Below the pieces are notes generated by a model. That model worked only from the letters and a program-made list of their open reading frames with translations. It did no database searches and was not told the DNA's origin. Below, piece by piece: positions 49,906 through 60,507 of a stretch of 64,000 nt of DNA. Origin of the DNA: Allodiplogaster sudhausi (taxonomy: Eukaryota > Nematoda > Chromadorea > Rhabditida > Diplogasteridae); assembly GCA_945643635.1 (NCBI GenBank), contig CALZFC010000029.1, positions 1,744,001 through 1,808,000 on the forward strand, in the 5' to 3' direction. The position numbers were made by a program, and so were the translations under genes. How positions within the stretch are numbered: the stretch's first letter is position 1; each line of letters begins with the position of its first letter.

Positions 49906-52515
49906 TGAGAACATTTGAAAAGTGCTCATTTGCATATTTTAAGCACGAATTAGAAGGTAAAAAATTAATACTATATGCATTTATAATCTGTATATGCATA
50001 GATTATTCATAGAAAAAATCTTTCAGGAACTTACGGAGGAGATTGAGAAGACTCAGAGATTTGCGAAGAACAAGAAAGCGACTGCGCCAAGTGTAACAGA
50101 TAAAAAAGCCCAACTCATCAACGAATTAGACATCAATAAATTGCTTGGCAGTTAGGATAGCGGAATCAATCAATAAATCTCAACGATTGATTTAACCGAC
50201 AACATAAAAGTCAATCAATATATTTAGAAAACGGAATAGAGGAATAATAAGAAAAACAAATAATGAAATGTAGCAGAATATTTTTGATTTCTTTTTTTTC
50301 CAGCGGGAGAAGGTGACACCGACGCCAACTTCACCCGCGAACAGTCCCAGGGGTGCGTGTAATATTTCGCAATATAAAAAAATTACTTAAAAAAACGATA
50401 CACAGAAAATTGAAAATAAACATAAAAAATTAATGAATTTTTCTTTCAGCGAATTCTCGGGAGGCGCTGAAAAAGCAGTCAATGATGATAAGTATCAGGG
50501 AGTCGAGTTCCTCGAGCAGCGATAGCGAGCGGCGCCCGAAAACGTCGAAAAAGGGCACGGAAAAGAATTTTGGCAGCGAACAGAAGAAGTCGGAGAATTA
50601 GAGCGACAAGGAGGAGATGGAGAAGAAGTCGGAGAAGGAGAGCGATAAGAAGGAAAAGAAGAAATCGGAAGTGGAGAAGAATGAAACGAAGAGTGCAGAC
50701 AATGCGAAGAATTAGGAGAAAGAGAGAGGAGGAGAAAAGGAGAATGCAGGCGAGGAGGACAAGAAGACCGCCACCGAGAAGAAAGGAGGCAGCGAGGAGA
50801 AGAGGGAAAAGGCGTCCGCCAATGCGGTCCCTTATCGTATACTCTATGCATTATATAATAGTCTCCAGTTTATAAAATTATTTAATTGATGTCCATTTTT
50901 GTTTAGCCAGATTCTGGGACAGAGAAGGCGATCATCAAAGAATCGGAGAAGGTCAGCGGTGCGGAGAAGAAAGCTAAATGGTTAGCTCTGCCCACGTGTC
51001 CGGACTCTTTTATGCTTCGCCCACCCGTCGGGAAACTCCTTTATGGTTCTTCCTCGCCCAAGCTGAAACATGGAATTTGCAAAAAAAAGTGCAAAGAATG
51101 TGTGCGACTCAGGATGAGTTGAGCTCTTAATATTAGGGCCGGTGTCCATCGCGTTGTGAAGGAGAAGACTGACGAAGAGTTCGAGAACGAAGCGAACGCC
51201 GTGCCCGCGCTCAACGAACTAAAGTAGAAGAAAGGCGAGTAAAAGCATGGGTAATTGAAAGGAATGGTCACAGAACATTTTCTCTTTCTTTCGCCACAAG
51301 CTTTCAAAATGAGTCTACCAATTTAAATAGAAAAGGCATAGAACGAAATAATTTAAAAGAAAAATTGTTGTTTTTAGTCGCGGACGACGACAAAACAGAC
51401 ATCGATGTTAGTTTTGATGAAGGCAGCTACTTTTCTTTTTTTTCCTTTTTACTTTTCTTTTCTTGTTCCTAACATTTTTTTTCAGACGACTTCGAAGGAG
51501 TTCAAGAAGGCGCACCGGTTCATGCAGATCCTCAAGCGCAGCAACTACCTCGAGAACGTGCTCGGGGCTGCGCAGAATCGCGTGCTGCACGACTTCTTCG
51601 TACGTGGCATGTCCGACCCAACGAAAGAGGTCAGCTTAGAGTAGCTACAAAAATGCAATTTAGAATTCGCGCTGAATACCGAAGAGCAATAATTTGTTGC
51701 AAATAAAAGCAAGCATCCGAAATTAATTTACAATACCTATAGAAAATTCAAAACTTAATAAATTCTATTATTGATTATACATCGTTATGTTATTTCCATA
51801 ATCTTACTGTCTAAAAGCGTTTTTCTTGAGGAGCTCGCGCTCCTTGTGCGCGCCATGGCCAAAGTCCTGGACACCGTGGTCTACCGCGAGGCTGAACTCG
51901 ATGACGTCATCGACATGGATATCCGCAATCTCATCCTTCACCGGGATGTTGTGCGTTAGACTGTTCTTATTCAGCTTTCTAAAGTTGCCAATTCTCTTAT
52001 AATTGGGAACATTGGTTTGTATTACATTCCTATGTACATTTCCGTTCGAGTTAAACATATGGAAAAACAAACAATTGTAAAAGAAACAATCAGGCTAAGA
52101 TGCCACATACAATATGCATATCTTTGGTAAATCCCTAGAGAAATTATTGGATTTCATCACATTTTGTCTATTTCGTAATAATGACGAAATAATGATGACG
52201 TCATAATGATGTTTAACTTGTCTCCTCATTTCCAGTGCAAACAGCAGATGCTTGACGTTCTGCTGGTCGACGCGTCGCTGCTGCCGCTCAGCTGGGGCGG
52301 CGCCGTCGTCAAGTTGGAGGCGAATCGGCTCGGAGTTGCCTGCCGCGGCAAGGAGAAGGCCGAGAGGTATCAATTATATTTACCTCAAATTCAATCCCAG
52401 TGCCCAGTCTCCGGATTTGAACATTTTTGTAAGGTAAAACAACATCACTGAGCTATACTGGCATATCCATTCCATAATGTCATTCAACTCGCAGGCCGTC
52501 CTTTCCTTCGACATC

Positions 52516-52836
52516 GGAAGCCATGGCTCAGAGTCTGAGCCCGTCGACTCCGGCCACGACACCGAGTGGCTCGAACGAGCCCGCCAAGCAGGCATCGCCA
52601 CCGGGCCGCCCTAGCAGCGTGTACCTGGGCTACCAGAGTCCGAGCCTGTCGACTTCGGCCACAACTCCGAGTGGCTCGAACGAGCCCGCCAAGCAGGCAT
52701 CGCCACCGGGCCGCCCTAGCAGCGTGTACCTGGCCTACCAGAGTCCGAGCCTGTCGACTTCGGCCACGACTTCGAGTGGCTCGAACGCGTCCACCAATCA
52801 GGCACCGCCACCAGGCCCTAGCAGCGTGTACCTGGG
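52516..52836 (+). repeat. Coding minisatellite: three about 110-bp repeats
   Basis: Encodes three near-identical 36-37-residue Ser/Pro/Thr repeats in the last exon of kinase G, each with the words SATTPSGSN, QASPPGRPSS and VYLGYQ or a variant. Units 1 and 2 are almost identical at the DNA level, unit 3 is diverged and shortened. Gene H has a single diverged unit. Confidence 0.9.
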
Positions 52837-53125
52837 CCCGCCTTCCTAAGCCGGCCACCCGTACCTCCACTCCCGTAACCCAGATTCCAGCTTCGCAGCT
52901 CCCTCGTCCCTCTATACACACCTACCCTGGCTCCTGCTACTAACAGAATCAATCCCACGAAAGGTCATGTCTTCCCAGGACTTTCACGACTAGGCTCACC
53001 GTCTTTCTGCCCTGATGCAAAGAGGGATAAATGCGCACTTCAGATGAATTGTCTGGTGTTCACTATACACAAGCTGTTCAATGTTCATTTAACTATTTCG
53101 TTTCAAAAAGTCGATTTATAATTAA

Positions 53126-54810
53126 GAGGGCCTCTCTGTAAGAGTCGAGCATGCGCTTAAAGCAGCCAGCCCCGGGAAAATTGTTTTCGAATTCGTTAAC
53201 AGAAAACATTTTAATTATACAACTCGACACGCTCTATTTAACGAGATTAATGTCATCTTTTTTAAAGAGATTAATGTCATCATCCGAATTTTTTCCTTCG
53301 GGATACACTACCGTAACCCTGAAAATTCAGTGAACCATAAATTCATCCAAAACCTGTTTTGTGAAACCATTTACATATCATTCAATAGCATTTCGAAAGC
53401 GCTTAAAATTTCATCTAGGAACATGTTTTGTTTAGATTTCATTTTAGTCAATAAAATTGGCTTTAAGTAATTTGAGGAGTTAGCATTCCACTTTATTATC
53501 ATTTCCACACTCTGGAACCTAGACAGAAAGAAAGAGCGTTAAATTTTCTACAAAATAACTGTCGTTCAATAAAAATTAAAGCGTACGATGTTTTCGATAT
53601 CAGGCGAAAAATGCGCGCGAGTCGGTCAAAATGGCGCATTTTAGGTCGCCGAGTCACAATGCAAGCGCTTCATTGATCCATAACTACTCAATCTTAATCT
53701 CTCAAAATCGTAAGTATCATCTTAGAGCTCTCACGGAGATCTTCAAATGTAACTTACATACTTTTATTGAAAAGTTTGGATTTATATAGGAAATTTCGTT
53801 CTGTATGATAAGAAGGCTTAAAAAACTACTTCAGAAACATTTCCACATGACCAAACATACATCATACGAAAGAGGATAAAATTTGGTACAAGATGAACCC
53901 CTTTAAATTAAATTCCATGCGTACGATCTTTTTTAATAAGCCATAAGAATAGAGCCAGTAGCGTCACAGTCATTTCGCCCAAGAATTCATAGTTTAGTTT
54001 ATTCGAATTAGGATATTCCAATCCTTTTTTTTACACTTTTTCCATAAGGCCCTTTTTACTACTCTTATGGTTTATAACAAAATATCGTACGCATGAAAGT
54101 TCATTTAAAAGGGCTCATCTTGTACCAAATTTCATCCTCTTTCTTATAATGTATGTTTGGTCATGTGGAAATGTTTCTGAAGTGGTTTTTTAATCCTTCT
54201 TATCATTCAGAACGAAAGTTCCCATATAAATCCAAACTGTTCAATAAAGGTATGTATGTAACATTTGAAGATCTCCGTGAGAGTTCTAAGATGATATACT
54301 TACGATTTCGAAATCTTAAGACTGAGCGTAGTTATGGATCAATGAATGCGCTTGTACTGTGACTCGGCGACCTAAAATGCGCTATTTTAACCGACTCGGG
54401 CGCATTTTTCGCCTGATATCGAAAACATAATATGCTTTAATTTTTCTTGAATGCTATTTTGCTGTAGCAAATTTCACGGTCTTTCTTTCTATCTAAGTTC
54501 TAGAGTGTGGAAATGATAATAAAGTGGAATGCTAGCTCCACAAATTATTTTCCTAGATGAAATTTGATGCGCTTTCGAAATGCAATTGAATGATATGTAA
54601 ATAGTTTCACAAAACAGGTTTTGGACGAATTTTCAATGAATTTTCAGGATTACGATAGTGTATCCCGAAGGGAAAAAAAATCGGATGATGATGAAATTAG
54701 GCTCATTAAATAGAGCGTGTCGAGTTGTATAAGAAAAAAAATTTCTGTTAACGAATTCGAAAACATTTTTTCCTGGGCAGGCCGCGCTCGAAAATTACTT
54801 ACATGCTCTC
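53126..54810. mobile_element. Foldback element F3, complete, TTAA target duplication
   Basis: 1685 bp flanked by TTAA at 53122-53125 and 54811-54814. Arms of several hundred bp contain the ccccgggaaaattgttttcg block (53170) and its mirror (about 54750), and the core is shared with F1. The paralogous 3' flank of gene H is an empty site with one TTAA at 25151-25154 (taataattaattgtctt), matching the flanks here. TTAA suggests piggyBac-type mobilisation; no transposase is present. Confidence 0.9.
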
Positions 54811-55457
54811 TTAATTGTCTTGAAGCGATATGTGACCTCGACTCTTATGCTCTAATATTCCTGGTATTTACCCATTTAGAATTTCTAAACCCCCAAGACG
54901 TCATCTGTTTTTATTTTTTAAAGTCAACATTGCCTGAACGTAACACCATCGGCGTTTTCATATTCTATTTTTTGAATGTCAGTCTATTGATGATTACGCA
55001 ATCAAAGGGAAATTCGAAAATTTTTTCGTTAGTTAAGGAAGTTTGTCGTCATTCGCTCTGCTCTCGACTCAAATAAAAGGATTATAATCCTTTCTATTTC
55101 GGCCGACAACAATACAACGTCTAAAACCAGTGCGTATGTCTAGAATCTGCCGCAAGATGAGAGAACGTAGAAGGTGGAGAATCGCTCAAGGTGACGACGC
55201 CATTAGGGCCTACAAGGGAAGACATGGCATCCTAACCTAATGGTTACTCTATGTACCTCTCTATGATTTCATAGAGTACTAACCGCACCTTCCTGAGATG
55301 TAGAGTATTCTATACTTCTTTAAGAGCTTGTGGAGTTAGATCACTTGGAATCCTCCTTTTTTGTGACCCAGCTAGCTTGCACTCCGGTGCGAAAACCGTA
55401 ACGCAACTGGCACAATGTCAGATAGAGTGTGTGGTATAAAAGAATTCCACAGCGTAC

Positions 55458-56139
55458 TTGCAGAGAACGATGTAGCGGTACATGAAGCTGTAGGCGAGCA
55501 GCTGAATCGTCACCGAATGAGTCGCGCCATACATCGCGATGCCCCATCTTAAAAGGAACATACTTATCATTCTAATATTCTGTCCTTTTTGGCGATGTGA
55601 CAAGCAAAACAAGAACAATTCCCCACTCGAGGAAGATGGGCCCGCTCGTGAACATGAACCATTTGCCCTCGGTGACACCGGCGACCTCAAGGAGAGCAAA
55701 TTACAATGAATAAAAAAATAGAATTAGAAGTAATTAATTACATCTATTACTGTGAACGCGAGCATGGTCATTAGAATATGAGTTTATTTTTTTTCTGTGT
55801 GCTTTTTGTCAACAGTTTGTTCTTGTGCGCTGACTGGTCGGAAGAGCAGACAAATCATGGTGAAGAAGAGATCGTGCGTCGCGAACGAGATGATGTAATA
55901 CTTGTACTTGCCCGTGTGCTGGCTGCTGTTCGTGAACGCGAGAACGATGACCATCACATTTGTTATGAGAGAAGTAACTTTAAAAAGGAAAACTTTATAT
56001 AATATTCTTTGACATTTCTTACTTCGACTTTATTTCGCAAAAACGCTTTTTTTGCTGGCGGGAAAGAAAATAAATGCTTACCCATGCATGTCCACTCTAC
56101 AGCGCTGATCACCACAAGAGCATCACTTGAGATGTCCAT
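55458..56139 (-). pseudogene. Str-type chemoreceptor, 5' half only
   Basis: Exons 56082-56139, 55835-55977, 55627-55685 and 55458-55547 have exactly the lengths (58, 143, 59, 90) of exons 1-4 of the receptor at 1321-3760. They encode MDISSDAL, the block YKYYIISFATHDLFFTMICL, EGKWFMFTSGPIFLE and SVTIQLLAYSFMYRYIVLC. All frames are open and splice sites intact. No homologue of exons 5-9 follows: sequence below 55458 diverges at once, so TM4-TM7 are missing. Either a truncated duplicate or a gene whose 3' half was lost. Confidence 0.85.
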
Positions 56140-56524
56140 GATCTAAATAATTAACGAGTTCAATACTAATGGAATCTGGGCTTGTTCTACAGGCATTGAA
56201 GTGCCTATTGCTACGTTGTTAGTTGTCGAGAAGTTATACGAATAAAAGAAGCCTATAACAAAAGAAGGACCTCATAACAAGAAGAAATTGAAATCCATGT
56301 TAATTTTGAATTGCGAGGAAATTGCTCTAAAAGCTGAAAGCGTATTTCGGTTGTCTTTTTTCGTGAATAGATTTATAGGAGATGTGTTCCATTCAGTTTC
56401 ACTTTTTTACTTGAAGAAAATTAATTTTCCAATAATTTTGAACAAATAGTGAAGCCTTTTCCAAAATTCTGGGCTATCAAGTAACACAACTACACATCTT
56501 TACAGTCACACAAATAGTAATTTA

Positions 56525-59500
56525 TTACACTAATATGATTTGATGCGACCACATTGGTATGGTTACAGAATGATATACATAAGTCCTAGAAATATATGCC
56601 AAATTAAGACAGTTTCCTGCCAAAACGTTTTGGTGCGGTTTATTAAGACGGGAAGTTAGAAAAGCGATCCCGTGGTTTATATAAGCTTTAATCATCCTCG
56701 TAAACTTCATTTTCACACTGTTTTCTTTTTCGCGTCTTCTCACGCTAATGGTTGTAGATGGATAAATATGGCTGAAGTGGCCAAACGCATATTGCCTCAA
56801 CTGAAACAAACGCCAAACATTGTCATAGGAAAATTTTACCTTTTAACTTAGGAGAAAAATAGGAACGTTGTACAAAAGACTGTAAGAAAAAAACATATAG
56901 TTCAAATACCCGTGGTTGGAACGCAAACATAGTCACAGGCATTGCACAGGCGCCAAGCAAACCGAAGACCTTGATCAGAATCGAGGAGGCTATGACGCTA
57001 TCGACGTATTTGACGGAGACTTGAAAGAAGACGGAACCGACAGCGAGCGCCAATGAGACCAGCGAGAATTGCGCTACCTATACAACGAAAGTGAGACATG
57101 GCACTTGGCCCGTTCCGCTAAAGACGAAATGGCACTCACCTAACGATGTTCAAATGTTCAACATGCGTACATTGCATTCTGCATCTTTTTTATCTCTTTT
57201 TTTGTTTAATGCTGTTAAACAACACCCAAATGCTCAGAAAATATTGAGAGTTTGGTGTTGCAAAAACGTTTTCTTCCCCAAAAGCAATGACTGACGAATA
57301 AGAAGTCATCCGTTGAGGGACGGCTTGCACGTGCGATCATGCAGCGATCCCGTACGATTCGGCCGTAGATCACGGCGTACATCGCCAGCGTGAGCACTGC
57401 GACCGCGTAGCCGTTCTTAGACAGCAGCCATTCGTACGAAGAGCAGTCGCTATACAAGGCATTTTAAAGGAACCGGTAAGATAAGTTGTAAAACATTTTA
57501 CTCCGCCCTTTCGCCTGAATAATCTGACAAAGATATACTACATGATTTTCCGATATTTAAAACATTTAAAACATTTAATGTACGTTTAAATATTCTCAGG
57601 AACAAGAGCTTGTTTGATACTTTACGTTGGCTCTTTTAAAACCAAATTCATAAAGAAATCCTACGAGCAATCAAAAGTGAATCGGAGAATGAATGCGTTG
57701 ACTCGCTTGTAGCAGCCGAGCGCCGTGCTGTGCACGGTGATGAAGATGGCGGAGAGCCAGGGCGAGAGCACGAGCAGCCAGCTCACGATTGGGGGAACGT
57801 TCTAACAATAAATATATAAGTTAACTGATTAATTAATTAATTAATTAATTAATTAAGTGAAAACAAATAAATAAAGGGGAGTCGGATATCTCTGATATTA
57901 TGAGATTATGAAGATTATGAATTAATGGTTCACTTTATCACAACTAGTACGAACGATTTTCACAGCGTGAATTAGAATATTCGAATGTGTAAATTGGAAT
58001 TTTCGAATTCGACATCTCTGGTGAATCTGGTGAAGTGGTGTATTTACATAGTGTTAAAGCTGGTTTTAGTCGCTTTTCGATTTGTTGCGAGAAAAACCTT
58101 CCTTAATTTTCCGTTTCACGAATGTTACTTTGTAGCAATTTTAACGCACTTTCACGGCAACTCGGTCTCCTTTTGTGGAGAAGAGTGAATTCGTTAATAT
58201 TTGGTCAAACAATTCATTTTTTTGCTCAAAAATGAGCTTAATCATTTCAAAAAAGTAAAAAGAAAGATCAAAAACAAAATATCATTAGATATATAGAAAA
58301 TTGATATTAGACGGTCATGCGCAACAGTGAAAACTTGCGCAGAATCGCGTAGCGCCGCGATTCTGCGCCAGTGACCTAAACGCATAGTTCGTCGAAATGA
58401 AACATCCTATTTATCATTTGAAAGCCACTTTTATGCTCTATACGATACATACAAAACTGTCGGTGTAAATTTAAATATAACATGTACATTCAAATAGTGT
58501 ACCGCAAATGTCTTTGGCTGAACCGCTCAGTTTTCTATTCAATTTTTCACTATTCCTTGGCCAGGTTCCATCTTTATGGAAACAAGGAATTGTTATTCCC
58601 ATAAATAAGATCTCGTCTCCCTCTGAAGTCAGCCATTATAGACCAATTACTATTACTACCGCTCCTATTAAAGTTTATAAACGATGCATCCGTCCCAAGC
58701 TACTCTGGTGGTGCGATCTCAACAATATTATTCCTGAAAACCAGCATGGGTTCCTAGCACGTCGGTCTGTTGAGTCGAATATGCTTGCAGCAACTAATGA
58801 TTGGATACGTGCCATTGATTCCAGAAAATGCTGTGATATCCTTTACTATGACTTTGCCAAAGCTTTTGACACTGTTTCACATAGTAAACTTCTGCTAAAA
58901 CTATCTACATACGGCTTTATAGGCAACGTTTTGTCTTGGCTTTCTTCTTTCTTGTCAGACAGAACCTTTCGTGTTAAGGCAAATAATTCACTTTCAAGAC
59001 CTCGAATTGCTTTCAGCGGAGTTCCACAAGGTGCTGTTCTCTCTCCGCTACTGTTTAACATTTACATTTCAGAAATTCCTTCAGTTTTGGCGTCCCTTTC
59101 CCTTGTCAAACCCTCATTTTTCGCGGATGATATAAAACTGTATACAGATTTTGCTCCAAAAACATACATCTCGGCCCACCAACAACTTTCGCATGCAGCT
59201 TTTCTACTAGACGAATACTGCAAAAACTGGCAGTTGACTATAGCCCACCAAAAGTGCGGCGTTTTACATCTTGGCAAAAACAACCCCCAATTACCCTACT
59301 TCATCTCGTCCAACATTCAATTTTCTGTCTTTTCTTCTCCTGTCCGTGATCTTGGAATTTTGATTGACTCGTCTCTTTCTTTCTCAGCTCATATTGAATC
59401 GATTGCTAGGAAAAGTCTTAGCCTTATATATGCCTTTTTTCGTCAATTAAGATCTAGATCTCCTGAGATATATATCATTTGTTACAAAACATATGTCATT

Positions 59501-60447
59501 CCTTTGATTTCATTTTCATCAATTGTCTGGACGCCTCAGAAGAAGGCGCTTATTTATAAGATTGAACACATTCAACATGTTTTTACTAGACTGCTTTTCA
59601 TTCGTTGCTCCTCTGAATCGAAGTATATTCCTCTCTCATCTGTTCCATGCTATAATGATAGACTTTGCTTATATTCACTTCCTTTTCTCCTTCTTCAACG
59701 AGTTAGAACTGATCTCATTTATTTCCATAAATTGCTTCTCGGCTTAATTGATCTACCAATTAGCAAATTTGTGACATTTAAACCTTGCAATGGTCGTGTT
59801 TCTAGTTTTAGTTTTCATCTGCCAAAGTGTAATTTGGATCTACGTCGTAATTCGTTCAGTGTCAGAGTTGCTAGGTGGTATTGTCAGATACCAGCTTCCA
59901 TTCTCTCTTGCCGGAATGTTGAGTCTTTTAAACGTGAGCTTCTCAATTTGCCTCTTCTTTCATTACTTAAGCTTGACTATCCTCTTATCTAGCTTGGTCT
60001 CAGTGTTAACTTATTTAGTCATTTCTATATACTATTCACTATTTACTATTTACTTTATCTATGTTTTAAGTACAGCAGCACTTTCATATCTCCCCAGTCC
60101 CCTCCATCTTACTTCCCTCATACAGCAAGTGCGGTGGTTCCTCTGAGATGCACCCTCCTCAGTGCACATTACTAATGCACCTTGCCAGCCCTTGGGACCT
60201 GATCCACCCCATCTCCGGGTTACGCTTCACCCGAGCGGAGGACCACCGTGGCTACTGTATCCCTCCCTCCCTTCTCCCTTCTCACGCTGCTAGGATATGT
60301 CTTTCATTTGATCTTAATTTTCATGTCATTGTGTCGTCACATCCTTAAAAGATGTAGATAAACAATTAAACAACAAGAACCATGTACGAGTTCTGGCCGA
60401 TGAAGAAGTCCCTGGCCCAAGGACAGTCGAAGGCGTCCGAGAAATTA
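56525..60447 (-). CDS. Serpentine receptor (Srx/Srsx-like), N-terminus not found
   Basis: Multi-span receptor; subfamily only suggested. Exons (minus): 60381-60447, 57665-57801, 57296-57449, 56910-57077, 56525-56800; phases agree. Exon a ends GQNSYM and joins NVPPIVSWLLVLSPWLSAIF. The segment STALGCYKR is at the DRY-like position. Then come TM4-5 (NGYAVAVLTLAMYAVIYGRI), TM6-7 (SLVSLALAVGSVFF...GLLGACAMPVTMFAFQPR), and a 90-residue basic tail ending at 56525. No TM1 exon or start codon is seen between 60447 and the 3' end of the next gene at 60508, so the gene is probably 5' truncated. The 2.6-kb intron between exons a and b contains a foldback arm and a truncated LINE whose 3' tail abuts the donor of exon a. 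Confidence 0.6.
57955..58503. mobile_element. Foldback arm (27.3-kb type), interrupted by LINE
   Basis: Reverse-complement match to about 27410-27960 (blocks gaatattcgaatgtgtaaat, gcgccgcgattctgcg, aaatgaaacatcctattt). The opposite arm is missing; the LINE begins at about 58504. Confidence 0.75.
58504..60372 (+). mobile_element. LINE copy 2, 5'-truncated, open RT frame
   Basis: Begins within ORF2 at the residues before SLAEPLSFLFNF (58508) and stays open for 494 codons to 59992. Motifs: DILYYDFAKAFDTVSHSKLL, SGVPQGAVLSPLLF, FADDIKLYT, VRDLGILIDSSLSFSAHIE. The 3' UTR is related to LINE copy 1 (shared gtcgtcacatc...gatgta block just before the tail), with a tail of taaacaattaaacaac. The endonuclease domain is absent, so it cannot move on its own. 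It is younger or less decayed than copy 1, since no frame breaks occur in the RT. Confidence 0.9.
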
Positions 60448-60507
60448 CTACATGGACAGAGAAAAAATTAGGTTGAAACAAAGGAGTGATTGCACGGTGA
60501 AGCGGTT

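Larger units (their letters stand above)
44699..52849 (+). pseudogene. CK1/TTBK-like (pseudo)kinase G with long C-terminal extension
   Basis: About 22 exons: 44699-44714, 44983-45068, 47292-47341, 47399-47450, 47808-47882, 47953-48031, about 48120-48363, 48500-48610, 49071-49191, 49408-49548, 49706-49777, 50027-50092, 50304-50352, 50450-50826, 50907-50980, 51137-about 51234, 51378-51406, 51486-51629, 51831-about 51953, 52236-52366, 52495-52849. Kinase marks: LPSGHTLK, glycine loop GSGRFGDVYS, lysine in FAVKVE, IVMSISGYNL, catalytic loop HRNIKPNN, LIDFGASRRY, GTVKYASRRLHA, ADDLEMWIFMIYE. The catalytic Asp of HRD is Asn. The tail has a Lys/Glu/Ser-rich exon, a helical block (NYLENVLGAAQNRVLH) shared with gene H, and a Ser/Pro repeat tail. 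Decay signs: in-frame TAG at 50599, 50713 and 51225, and no AG acceptor before YGKTESFKF (about 48120). Confidence 0.72.

Noticed and set aside
50495..50875. Open frames on both strands over the Lys-rich exon of kinase G
   Set aside because: Low-complexity purine-rich sequence keeps alternative frames open; only the frame matching gene H is supported.
52484..52943. Arg-rich plus-strand and minus-strand frames over the Ser/Pro repeats
   Set aside because: Shadows of the repeat tail; the chosen frame follows from splice phase and the shared VYLGPP end.
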